Shown here: positions 18,930 to 26,803 of the stretch, one piece after another
Layout of the letters: every line of letters starts with the position of its first letter
Position numbering within the stretch: the stretch's first letter is position 1
Assembly: GCF_037969725.1 (NCBI RefSeq)
Contig: NZ_CP150203.1
Coordinates: forward strand, 4,046,001 to 4,110,000
Direction of reading: 5' to 3'
Origin: Paenibacillus sp. FSL W8-0426
GTDB taxonomy: Bacteria; Bacillota; Bacilli; Paenibacillales; Paenibacillaceae
DNA length: 64,000 nt
The notes under the pieces: model-generated
Told to the model about the DNA's origin: nothing
Databases searched by the model: none
The model's input: only the letters and a program-made list of their open reading frames with translations
Translations under genes and position numbers: made by a program

Positions 18930-19693
18930 GACTGAACCATTCCTTCCGCAGGACTGCTCGCTGCTGCATAACGCTTGACGGGGATCATGCCTGCCTCGTA
19001 TGCCAATCTCCCTGCTTCAACGCCCATTCGCATGGCCTTAGCCATCTTAACCGGATCGCGTGAACCTGAAACAGCCGTATTAAGCAATACGCCATCTGCC
19101 CCCAGCTCCATCGCTTGGGCAGCATCTTTGGGAGAACGAAGGCCTGCATCCACAATGACCGGAACCGCAGCCTGTTCAATGATCAGCTCAAGATTGTACG
19201 GATTTATCAGCCCTTTGCCCGCACCAATCGGCGAGGCCCCGGGCATCACGGCGTGTACACCGAGCAATTGCAGACGTTTGGCCAAAATGACGTCATCCGA
19301 AATATACGGCAGCACCGTAAATCCTCTTTCAAGCAGCATCTCGCAAGCCCTGTACGTTTCGATCGGGTCGGGCAACAACGTTCGCCCATCGCCGATCACT
19401 TCTACCTTAATCATATCACAAAGTCCCGATGCCCGTGCCAATTCGGCGATGCGTACCGCTTCTTCGGCATTCGTCGCTCCAGCGGTATTCGGCAGCAACG
19501 TGAATCGACTCAGGTCCAACGTGTCGAGAAAATGCTTGCGTTCCCGCTGCTCCAAATTCAAGCGCCTTATAGCAAATGTCAGAACCTCTGTACCTGATGC
19601 CTCAACCGCCTGTCGTTGTACATCCAAGTCTTCGAATTTCCCTGTTCCCAGCAGCAATCTCGATTCAAAGGCATATTTTCCAATGTTTAACAT
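18926..19693 (-). CDS. thiG: Thiazole synthase ThiG
   Basis: A TIM-barrel enzyme that joins deoxyxylulose phosphate, dehydroglycine and ThiS-thiocarboxylate to give the thiazole phosphate. The Schiff-base lysine lies in [16 protein letters not shown] near residue 96. Phosphate-binding glycine motifs [11 protein letters not shown] and [20 protein letters not shown] are present. The length of 255 residues is normal. It sits 2 nt after thiS and overlaps thiF. Confidence 0.97.
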   Translation of the reverse strand: MLNIGKYAFESRLLLGTGKFEDLDVQRQAVEASGTEVLTFAIRRLNLEQRERKHFLDTLDLSRFTLLPNTAGATNAEEAVRIAELARASGLCDMIKVEVIGDGRTLLPDPIETYRACEMLLERGFTVLPYISDDVILAKRLQLLGVHAVMPGASPIGAGKGLINPYNLELIIEQAAVPVIVDAGLRSPKDAAQAMELGADGVLLNTAVSGSRDPVKMAKAMRMGVEAGRLAYEAGMIPVKRYAAASSPAEGMVQS

Positions 19694-19695
19694 AC

Positions 19696-19899
19696 TTATC
19701 CGCCTCCCACAAAATGTACGATTTCGATTCGGTCTCCGTTTTTCAGCGGCGTCGTCTCATGAAGCTCTCGCGTTAAAATTTGCCGATTCAGTTCAACAAC
19801 GACGGTTTTCACCTGAAGATTGAAAGAGAGCAACAATTTGTCCACACGATTCAACTGGTCTTCAATCTCCATCGATTGTCCGTTGACGATAATATTCAA
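19696..19899 (-). CDS. thiS: Sulfur carrier protein ThiS
   Basis: A 67-residue ubiquitin-like sulfur carrier. It begins [14 protein letters not shown] and ends EIVHFVGGG, the glycine tail that is adenylated by ThiF and thiocarboxylated. The tail has three glycines where two are essential. It overlaps thiO upstream by 4 nt and abuts thiG, the usual order. Confidence 0.95.
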   Translation of the reverse strand: MNIIVNGQSMEIEDQLNRVDKLLLSFNLQVKTVVVELNRQILTRELHETTPLKNGDRIEIVHFVGGG

Positions 19900-21116
19900 T
19901 GCATCATCCCCTTTCCGCTTAAGCGCTCCGGATTGAAAGCAGCAATCCCGAGTTCACCGGCCGATTTCCCCTCGATCAAATCCGCCAACACACTGCCTGT
20001 GATAGCGCTGAGCAAAATACCGTTCCGATAATGTCCGAAAGCGGCATACAATCCCGAATATTGTTCGCTTTCCCCCAAATACGGCAAACCATCCGGAGTC
20101 GATGGTCTCACGCCGGCCCAGGCTCGCTCGAATCGGGCGTGCGCAACGGCGGGAACCCATGCTGCCGCGGCGGAGATCAGTTTCTGGATTCCTCCAGGGG
20201 TCACATGCAAATCCGAAGCTCCCGCCAAGCTTGTTGCACCCAACCACACTTCTCCATTCGCTTTTGGAACGATATAAACATCTTCCGCATAAACGGTCCT
20301 GTCCGGTATATTTCCCCGTGCAGCGTCATGATGCGAAAACCGGACAGCAACCATTTCTCCCTTTACCGGCACGACAGGCATGTTCAACCCTACGCTTTCC
20401 ATCAACTCTACTCCTTGCAGCCCGGCCGCGACTATGACATTTTTACATGTCAACATGCCAATGGAGGTTTGAACCCCTTGTATGCGCCCTGCCCCGGTTT
20501 GCAGCGTTACATTCTGAATGCCTTCCATGATTCGAGCCCCGTATGCTTGAGCGGACTTGGCATAAGCTGTGACAAGGTTTAACGGCAGCACTTCGCTTTC
20601 AGCTTGCCTGTACAACCCGCCATACGTATCCCGGCTTAGCCAGGGTGCTTGACGCTGCAGTTCCTGCCGATCCCAATACGTGCATGCATTCGAATCTGTT
20701 TCATATGCGGCTGCATATAGTCCTGCCTTTTGTCCGCTTCGAAAAGGCGTAATGAACCCGGCCTGCCGCAAGCCAATGTCAATTCCGCTCATCGCTTGAA
20801 TATGCTCCCTCTGCCGGTGAACCCGTTCACGGCTGCGCCGGGCAAGCTCCGCCATGGCCGCATGATGAAAGTGCTCACTGTCGGCAGCCAGCATGCCGGC
20901 CGCCGCCGATGACGTCCCTCCACCCATTCGGGCTCGTTCCAGGAGCATTACTTCCTGCCCGCGGGCTGCCAATTCATAAGCAATGGAACAACCGATGACA
21001 CCCCCTCCGATCACGATCGTTTCGGCAGACATGTCCTTTCGCGAACGTGGATTCTCTTTTTTGTCGAGAATGTCGAACCCCGAACTACCGTCTAAGCTAA
21101 TGCGATCATCAAACAA
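19896..21116 (-). CDS. thiO: Glycine oxidase ThiO
   Basis: FAD enzyme that oxidises glycine to dehydroglycine for thiazole synthesis. The dinucleotide motif is TIVIGGGVIGCSIAYELAARG, followed by GGGTSSAAAGMLAA and the C-terminal GLYAAFGHYRNGILLSAITG. The start is uncertain. TTG 21116 lies 8 nt after AAGGAGG, whereas ATG 21134 overlaps the tenI stop (ATGA) but has no upstream ribosome site because AAGGAGG falls inside its codons. Either choice gives an N-terminal extension of about 28-34 residues before the usual FAD motif, longer than in B. subtilis ThiO. Confidence 0.92.
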   Translation of the reverse strand: MFDDRISLDGSSGFDILDKKENPRSRKDMSAETIVIGGGVIGCSIAYELAARGQEVMLLERARMGGGTSSAAAGMLAADSEHFHHAAMAELARRSRERVHRQREHIQAMSGIDIGLRQAGFITPFRSGQKAGLYAAAYETDSNACTYWDRQELQRQAPWLSRDTYGGLYRQAESEVLPLNLVTAYAKSAQAYGARIMEGIQNVTLQTGAGRIQGVQTSIGMLTCKNVIVAAGLQGVELMESVGLNMPVVPVKGEMVAVRFSHHDAARGNIPDRTVYAEDVYIVPKANGEVWLGATSLAGASDLHVTPGGIQKLISAAAAWVPAVAHARFERAWAGVRPSTPDGLPYLGESEQYSGLYAAFGHYRNGILLSAITGSVLADLIEGKSAGELGIAAFNPERLSGKGMMH

Positions 21117-21130
21117 CGATTGCCCCTCCT

Positions 21131-21817
21131 TCATCTTCGTTCAATGGCGTCATTCATGGGCCGTACACCGGACATAGCCTGTTTGAATGCAGCGGCTGCT
21201 TGCTCAGGTTTACTGTTCTCCCATATGGCGGACATGACCGCAATCCCGCTTGCCCCGGCTGCGTAAATCGCATCCACGGCATCAAGGCGAATTCCGCCGA
21301 TCGCAATGACGGGAATGCAAAGGGAGCTGCATATCGCTTTCAATGCAGGTATGCCTCTTGGCGCAGCGCCAATTTTGCTGTTGGTAGCAAAAACGTGCCC
21401 AAAAATAACATAATCTGCGCCTTGGCGCTCAGCGGATTTCGCCCCTTCCAAGGAATGCACGGAAACGCCCAGACGGATCGGTTCATGCTTGTTGTCCATC
21501 CGGATGGTTGTGCCATACTGTTTGAAATCCGATTCCCCCCTGTGCACGCCGCACAACTTAGGAACAGAAAAACCATCCATTCGATCAGGAATGCCATTAA
21601 CGACAATTTGCGAAGCCGGGATACCCGCTTCTTGCATTCGTTCGGCCCAATGCAATCTTTGGTTGATCGCAAGATGTTTTTCCCGAATATGAATGTAATC
21701 CACCCAAGGGGTCACCCGGATCGCCTTTTCAAGAAAAACATCAAGGTCCCCCGTTCCGTTTGAAATGACATGGAGCTCCAATGATGAAGGTACTGATTGA
21801 GTTTGCGAAGCAACCAT
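21131..21817 (-). CDS. tenI: Thiazole tautomerase TenI (ThiE-like)
   Basis: A 228-residue TIM barrel of the ThiE/TenI family. Wording such as VDYIHIREKHLA, GVSVHSLEGAKSAERQGADY, VIFGHVFAT and PVIAIGGI matches TenI (aromatising tautomerase of the thiazole) better than ThiE, as recalled from B. subtilis. Its place as first gene of tenI-thiO-thiS-thiG-thiF agrees. ATG 21817 follows AGGTGA by 8 nt; the longer open frame upstream runs through the terminator and is not coding. Confidence 0.88.
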   Translation of the reverse strand: MVASQTQSVPSSLELHVISNGTGDLDVFLEKAIRVTPWVDYIHIREKHLAINQRLHWAERMQEAGIPASQIVVNGIPDRMDGFSVPKLCGVHRGESDFKQYGTTIRMDNKHEPIRLGVSVHSLEGAKSAERQGADYVIFGHVFATNSKIGAAPRGIPALKAICSSLCIPVIAIGGIRLDAVDAIYAAGASGIAVMSAIWENSKPEQAAAAFKQAMSGVRPMNDAIERR

Positions 21818-21851
21818 AACTCGGTTCACCTGCCTTTCGCTGAAAGAACAC

Positions 21852-21877
21852 AAAAAACCACTCCCGCAGGGGAGTGG
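21852..21877 (-). terminator. Riboswitch-controlled terminator of the thi operon
   Basis: A perfect 8-bp stem CCACTCCC/GGGAGTGG (21858-21865 with 21870-21877) plus six U residues on the minus strand. It lies 35 nt upstream of the tenI start and downstream of the TPP aptamer, as expected for transcriptional attenuation. Confidence 0.92.
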
Positions 21878-22026
21878 CGACTTATTCGTATCTTTCGTGC
21901 AATGCAAGGCAAATGCGAAACCAATGGGCATTATTCTCACGCGTTTATGCATGGAACGAGCATTGCCGATAATCGCATTGCAATCCAAGCGACGGCTGAA
22001 ATACAGCCTTCCTTGTCATGACGAAA

Positions 22027-22127
22027 AACGTGCCACTTCCCTACGCTGGTATGATCCAGATCAGGTACAAAGGGTCCGGAATCGAATTATTCCATCTCAG
22101 CCGCATCGCGCGGCACCCCTAGTGCTC
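22027..22127 (-). promoter_or_regulatory. TPP riboswitch (THI element)
   Basis: On the minus strand the conserved aptamer elements occur in order: ACTAGGGGTGCC, GGCTGAGATGG, CCCTTTGTACCTGATCTGG, and CCAGCGTAGGGAAGTGGC. These are the THI-box stems P1-P5, including the CUGAGA pyrimidine-binding loop and the ACCUGAUCUGG pyrophosphate-binding part. TPP binding should favour the terminator at 21852-21877 and shut off thiazole genes. Confidence 0.97.
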
Positions 22128-22144
22128 TTATGAAGTTGTAGCCT

Positions 22145-22173
22145 ATATTACCATAGGCATCCTGTTTTGTCAT
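22145..22173 (-). promoter_or_regulatory. Promoter of the thi operon
   Basis: ATGACA (22168-22173) and TAATAT (22145-22150) with a 17-nt spacer on the minus strand, about 20 nt upstream of the TPP aptamer. Confidence 0.6.
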
Positions 22174-22281
22174 CGATCATTTTTGCGTGCACTGCCAAAA
22201 ATCAGGAAGATCAGCGCTTTTTTAGGTTAGACTACGCAGCTGAAAATATCGCACTATCCAGTGCCTTTTCGTCGGAGGATA

Positions 22282-23268
22282 CTAGCGATTGATATAACAA
22301 TTTTGCTCAAAATAGCCTCGAGCCGCTGCCTCCTGGGCATCCGTAAAAACTTCCTCCGGCCTGTATCCGTTCGAGCATGTGGCCGGATAATAATATTTGA
22401 TGCCGCTGTCAGGATCCACACCGCCGATCACGGCCGCCCTCTTAACAAGCCGGCCGCCTCCGATGGCAAAGTTGTTGATTTTTCGGCCTCCGCTCGGAAT
22501 ACCCTGAATGAAAGCAATGATCCCTGTGTCATTTATAGAGTTGTACCAGTCTTCCTGGGAGATGAGCGGCAGAGTAAACGTGTATGAGATGCCATTTCTT
22601 CTGGCAAATTCGTTGTGACGATTGATGACCTCGGCCAAATCCTCCTGAACGGCACTGACAATCCGGCTTCTGCGCACATGTTCAAAATGTTGATCATCTC
22701 TCAGCAACGGGATCCGTGTCGACGCGATGAGTTCGTTCCGAAAGCCTTCAAGCCACATTTGCTTTTCGGCATCATAGGCGTAGACATAACTATCCAACGT
22801 GAAATTGATGCTGTTTCCGTCTTCGTCTGCATAGGTATAGGGTTTCTTTGGGCTCCACACGTGACGAAAAGAGTTTTCGGACTCCCCCATCATTTCCGTC
22901 TCATTGGCATACATGTAGTAACCGTCGTAGTCCAGAACAACGATAGCCGGGATATAATCGAACAAGGAGCGAATCGCTGGCGGATCGTCCTGAATCCCCA
23001 AATTAAGAGCCATCGTTTGCGTAAACGTCTCCAGCGCCAAATCTTTATCAGCGTTCACAAACTTTGATGAACCGTAGCCCGCTTCTCCACTTTGCTTTTC
23101 GTTCTGGTGCATGACCATGCCAGCGTCCATGACGGCAGTCCTCAGCGCTGTCTCGTATCTATTGCTGAGGATCTGGGCCTCTTGGAGTTCCCGACTGCTC
23201 TGCGACACGATCCAAAAAAACGGAAAAAAGACAAGCACAAAAACGATGGACAGCTCAGTAATCTTCAT
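22282..23268 (-). CDS. Membrane-anchored protein of Tad-like operon (last gene)
   Basis: A 328-residue protein not matched to a named family. One N-terminal hydrophobic segment (about residues 3-21, ELSIVFVLVFFPFFWIV) is followed by a predicted extracytoplasmic region with an initial helical stretch (ELQEAQILSNRYETALRTAV). This is the layout of TadE/TadG-like minor pilins. There is no signal peptidase site. Two cysteines lie near the C-terminus (ATCSNGY and FEQNCY) and could pair. Its start overlaps the upstream gene by 14 nt. Tenth and last gene of the operon; no clear terminator was found before 22175. Confidence 0.7.
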   Translation of the reverse strand: MKITELSIVFVLVFFPFFWIVSQSSRELQEAQILSNRYETALRTAVMDAGMVMHQNEKQSGEAGYGSSKFVNADKDLALETFTQTMALNLGIQDDPPAIRSLFDYIPAIVVLDYDGYYMYANETEMMGESENSFRHVWSPKKPYTYADEDGNSINFTLDSYVYAYDAEKQMWLEGFRNELIASTRIPLLRDDQHFEHVRRSRIVSAVQEDLAEVINRHNEFARRNGISYTFTLPLISQEDWYNSINDTGIIAFIQGIPSGGRKINNFAIGGGRLVKRAAVIGGVDPDSGIKYYYPATCSNGYRPEEVFTDAQEAAARGYFEQNCYINR

Positions 23269-23806
23269 TCAGCACCATCCCTCCATACGTGGTAAACACG
23301 GCGGGAGATTGGATTGTCCCATTTAGCCATTCGCGGATAAGCATTGCGGGGGTTCGATTCGTATTTCTGACGGACACGGTAAAAAAATCCCCTACTGTAA
23401 ACGTGTATCTTCGAGCAGGATCCTCCGCGGTTTCTAAACCGTCGGTCGGAAAAAGCTTCTCTTTGATTTGGCTTGAATAATATCCATCCAAAACCGTCTC
23501 GTACGTCCCCGTAAAAGTCGCAGGATTTTGGGGATCGATGTAATTCGGCACATATTTTTTGTGCAAATGCTCCATTGAAATGTCGTAGACATTGCCCGTG
23601 CGCGCCAATTGTTCTTCGAATTCGGCAAACATCGCTGGAGAAATGTAACCTTTGGTGCGAGCGGAATCAACAAAACGCGTGACGGTCTGGTAAACGGTCA
23701 TCCGGGAAATCTCATCCTGCCGATCTGCCGTTTCGGCAGCCGGATATACATATAGCAGAAGTACCGCCAACAAGACGGCAAGCAGTTTGGATGCGGCATT
23801 AATCAA
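23255..23806 (-). CDS. Pilin-like membrane protein of Tad-like operon
   Basis: A 183-residue protein of unknown family. A hydrophobic N-terminal segment (about residues 6-24, SKLLAVLLAVLLLYVYPA) runs into a long amphipathic helix (TADRQDEISRMTVYQTVTRF), then a globular domain with YTFTVGDFFTVSVRNT. The start is TTG at 23806 after AGGAGG, overlapping the preceding gene. The layout suits a minor pilin or anchored assembly factor. Confidence 0.7.
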   Translation of the reverse strand: MINAASKLLAVLLAVLLLYVYPAAETADRQDEISRMTVYQTVTRFVDSARTKGYISPAMFAEFEEQLARTGNVYDISMEHLHKKYVPNYIDPQNPATFTGTYETVLDGYYSSQIKEKLFPTDGLETAEDPARRYTFTVGDFFTVSVRNTNRTPAMLIREWLNGTIQSPAVFTTYGGMVLNEDY

Positions 23807-24200
23807 TATCTCCGGCCTCCTTCCAGAACGAGATTTTATTCAGCTGCCCGGACTCGTCTCTGATAAACTCAGGCCTGTAGAGACCCATAAGCTGGACCGG
23901 AACGGTCGCCCCCCTGTCTGCCAAAGGGTCTATACGATAGGCGCTTCCGTCCACCTCCACCTGAATGGTTGTCCCCGTCATCTGTCTGACCGTATGCAGC
24001 ACTTCCGCTCCGCTATAACGTTCCGGCTCAGAAATTCTCAGCGTTGCTGTCAACTTGCCCTCCATAGCTTCCGTTCCCTGGATGGTCTGATCAATGGTCT
24101 GTGCCAAGTGGCGAACATGATGCTGTCCGTGCATACAAGCTGCAACAAACATAACTACCGCCGTGCAAAACAACATAAGCTGCTGCGTGTTTCGGGACAT
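23799..24200 (-). CDS. Small membrane-anchored protein of Tad-like operon
   Basis: About 133 residues. The N-terminal hydrophobic segment (QQLMLFCTAVVMFVAACMHG) contains a cysteine, but this does not form a convincing lipobox because no LxxC context precedes a small residue. A helical stretch follows (HHVRHLAQTIDQTIQ), then a small beta-rich domain. No named family was recognised. ATG 24200 has AGGAG about 11 nt upstream; a GTG one codon earlier is possible. It overlaps the next gene by 2 nt. Confidence 0.65.
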   Translation of the reverse strand: MSRNTQQLMLFCTAVVMFVAACMHGQHHVRHLAQTIDQTIQGTEAMEGKLTATLRISEPERYSGAEVLHTVRQMTGTTIQVEVDGSAYRIDPLADRGATVPVQLMGLYRPEFIRDESGQLNKISFWKEAGDID

Positions 24201-24216
24201 CACCCTCCAGCTCCTG

Positions 24217-24702
24217 TCACGATTGTGTGAAAATAAGCCCTCTCACCACATTGGACTTATCTTTCACGATGATCGCTTTGAATTTCCCGCTCGGATTGAC
24301 GTATTGGTTGTCTTTCTCGTTCATCGTTTGATTAATGCTCCCTACCTTGTTATCAGGCGCGATCACCGAGCCATAATCTGCGTTATTGACGTCACGTGAA
24401 ATGTTCAATTCATTGCCGTACCATTGTCCCGCTGCGTTTTTGCCAGTAATGATCTGAATGCCGAACTGGTCCTTGTCCGCATACTTTCGCAGCGCATTGG
24501 TCACCTGGGAGCCGCTGATCGTTGTTCCGTCATAAACGGTGAATGCAGCCTGAGACAATTCGGTCTGAATGTCCGCGAAGTTGTTTTGTGCCGTCTTGGT
24601 GGCCTCCTGGGCCGATATAAACAGCAGCACCACGATCGTAATCAAGGCAATCGTCAAAAAAATCCCGGCAGCAACCTTTAGCGCACTGGATGCATTGTTC
24701 AT
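24217..24702 (-). CDS. Pilin-like protein of Tad-like operon
   Basis: A 161-residue protein starting MNNASSALKVAAGIFLTIAL, with one long hydrophobic helix (residues 8-30) continuing as an amphipathic helix (TKTAQNNFADIQTELSQAAF). This is the architecture of type IV filament subunits. It lacks the charged prepilin peptidase site and the Glu5 of type IV pilins, so it is not a classical prepilin. ATG 24702 lies 8 nt after GGAGG; the TTG two codons earlier is less likely. Its position right after the TadB/C-type protein makes it the best candidate major subunit. Confidence 0.7.
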   Translation of the reverse strand: MNNASSALKVAAGIFLTIALITIVVLLFISAQEATKTAQNNFADIQTELSQAAFTVYDGTTISGSQVTNALRKYADKDQFGIQIITGKNAAGQWYGNELNISRDVNNADYGSVIAPDNKVGSINQTMNEKDNQYVNPSGKFKAIIVKDKSNVVRGLIFTQS

Positions 24703-24733
24703 TTTCAATTCCTCCCAAAATAAGTTGTATGAT

Positions 24734-26803
24734 TTATAATTGTTGGATTTGTTCGTAATACATGTTCATCTGCAGGAAGCTCATGCCAACAAGCGGGACG
24801 ACCAAGTAGAGAAAGACCAGTGCATACATAGGCGCAAACCCGATCATTTTTCCCCATGCAGCCTTGGCATCGACCATTTTGGCGTACTCCTGCTTGCGTT
24901 GTTCAAAATAAAAAGACATCATGCTATCCAGATCATCAAATGCTTCCTGGATCGAAATTTTGCCCAGCGCAAGCTGCAGCTTGTCCACAAGGCGTTGAAA
25001 CTCCGGGAGCCGCGCATCCGCCTTTAAATGTTCAAGGGCATCCTCCGGCCCATGTTCGAAATGAAGCAGGCACTTTTGCAAAGGGCGTTTGAAAATGACG
25101 GCAAACCGGTTAAGCCACTCCAGAATCTCTTCCACCGACATCCGCTCCATGTCGCGCAAAATTGAGATGACCGTCTGGAACTGGTAAATTTCATGCAGCA
25201 TGTCCATGCCGCGCATTTTGCGCTGAAACAGCATCAGCCATATGGGCAAATAATACCCGGACGTGCCGATCAGAAAAGCAATGAGCAGTTCCCACCACTG
25301 CAAATATTGACGTTGAAGCTTCTCCCATTTTTGCGTGATCCGGGCAACCGTTTCATTCTGCACCTCGTCCTTAAGCTTCCGGGAACTAACGCGCTCTAGC
25401 GCTTGGACGATTTCGTCATGAGTCGCATTCCCTGCTTTGGAGACCTGCTGCAGCACAGCCCGGTCCAGATCCGCCGTATCCTGGGCTTGTTTCAATTCAT
25501 CTGCGGACATGGCTCCGAACATTCGGTCATCCCGGACAGGCGCATATAAAATATGGTTCCGTTCCACCTGGTGAAGCGCAGCAATGCAACAAAGAGAGAA
25601 TAGAAAGCATCCTACAAAGAGGACAAACCTTCGAATAGCCAACCATTCATACTTGAGCTCCGAGCTGCTCTCTCTCATCAAACGTACGGATTGGCCGTAC
25701 TTGATGCTGCCGGGTTTGGCTGCAAGCAGAAATGAGCATTTTCGAATAAAAGGCTGCTTGTAAAGGATTCGCTCCCATACGGTATTGCTGCGCCCTGCCC
25801 GAAAACGCGTTTCATCGTACTGTTGCAGGCGCTGCAGCAGTAAATAGGCAGCAATAATCACCACATAGATGGATATCTTGGTTACGAACCCCAGCTTGCT
25901 TCCGTAAAACTCATCCATCGAAGGAAAGCTGCTTCTGGCCCAACGCTCGATCGGCGCCGTAAACAGTACCGGGGCAAGCGCAATGATATTGAGCCCTTTC
26001 AACAGGTAATCCAGCTTGTCCCTGCGCAAAATTTCCAAGTGGATTTCCTGCGTGAGGTTGCCGAGCCCCTTCAGATAGATGGAGCCGTGCGCCCTGTCCT
26101 TATCCCCGAATTCCATGACCAAGTAGGACATGCCCGCAAATCCTTTCAAAAAACGGTTAGGAGCAACCTCATAATACCTTTCCAGCGCCTCGTTCGGATC
26201 CGGTGAAGTCAATGCCTCGTAGATGAGCATGACTTGCTGCGCGGCTTCCCCTTTACCTGTTTCCGCTGCCTCGTATAGCGCTTCTTCGATCATGCCGTGC
26301 TGGTGATAACGATGACGCACTTCGGCAAACACATCCAGCATCTGCATCAACAAACGTTTCTCCAAGCGATTTAGCCACATATCCAAGACCAGGCTGTTCA
26401 ACACAACCGCGCACAGAACAACCAATAACAAAAAGCTCCATCCAGGTTGAACCATCAACAGAACGATACCGACTAAACTGAAGCTTCCTGCGACGATGAG
26501 CACGATCCCCATCGTCGTTTTTCTCAGCGCCATTTCATCTCCGACATGGCGGAACGAAATCCTCTTTTTGACCTGCAGAACGTATGCAGACCATAACGGC
26601 AGTTTCATGCTCCAACGATAGCTCTGCAATAAGAACGATCTCCAACCGGCAAGCCGCCGGCTTCCTGGTATGGAAAATACGGTTTGCCGTCTGGTTGCTG
26701 CAACACCTCCTTTATGGCGGAGAATCGCTAGAATCAGCATGACAACCGCCAGACCTACAGCACAGCATGCAAGCAGCAATAACAGGATCGATTTAAACGG
26801 CAT
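24734..26803 (-). CDS. Tandem T2SS-F-domain membrane protein (TadB/TadC-like fusion)
   Basis: A 689-residue inner-membrane platform protein with two halves of the same plan. The first half has N-terminal transmembrane segments, a cytoplasmic helical domain (RLLMQMLDVFAEVRHRYHQ; about residues 150-290) and closing transmembrane segments to about residue 345. The second half repeats this from about residue 420: two segments, a helical domain (LHEIYQFQTVISILRDMERM; about residues 540-650), then a final segment (FAPMYALVFLYLVVPLVG). In Tad systems TadB and TadC are separate proteins of about 300 residues each; here one chain appears to replace both. Its start overlaps the ATPase gene by 11 nt. 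Confidence 0.85.
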   Translation of the reverse strand: MPFKSILLLLLACCAVGLAVVMLILAILRHKGGVAATRRQTVFSIPGSRRLAGWRSFLLQSYRWSMKLPLWSAYVLQVKKRISFRHVGDEMALRKTTMGIVLIVAGSFSLVGIVLLMVQPGWSFLLLVVLCAVVLNSLVLDMWLNRLEKRLLMQMLDVFAEVRHRYHQHGMIEEALYEAAETGKGEAAQQVMLIYEALTSPDPNEALERYYEVAPNRFLKGFAGMSYLVMEFGDKDRAHGSIYLKGLGNLTQEIHLEILRRDKLDYLLKGLNIIALAPVLFTAPIERWARSSFPSMDEFYGSKLGFVTKISIYVVIIAAYLLLQRLQQYDETRFRAGRSNTVWERILYKQPFIRKCSFLLAAKPGSIKYGQSVRLMRESSSELKYEWLAIRRFVLFVGCFLFSLCCIAALHQVERNHILYAPVRDDRMFGAMSADELKQAQDTADLDRAVLQQVSKAGNATHDEIVQALERVSSRKLKDEVQNETVARITQKWEKLQRQYLQWWELLIAFLIGTSGYYLPIWLMLFQRKMRGMDMLHEIYQFQTVISILRDMERMSVEEILEWLNRFAVIFKRPLQKCLLHFEHGPEDALEHLKADARLPEFQRLVDKLQLALGKISIQEAFDDLDSMMSFYFEQRKQEYAKMVDAKAAWGKMIGFAPMYALVFLYLVVPLVGMSFLQMNMYYEQIQQL

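Noticed and set aside
21818..21988. N-terminal extension of TenI
   Set aside because: It would be translated through the riboswitch terminator and leader; ATG 21817 has the ribosome site.
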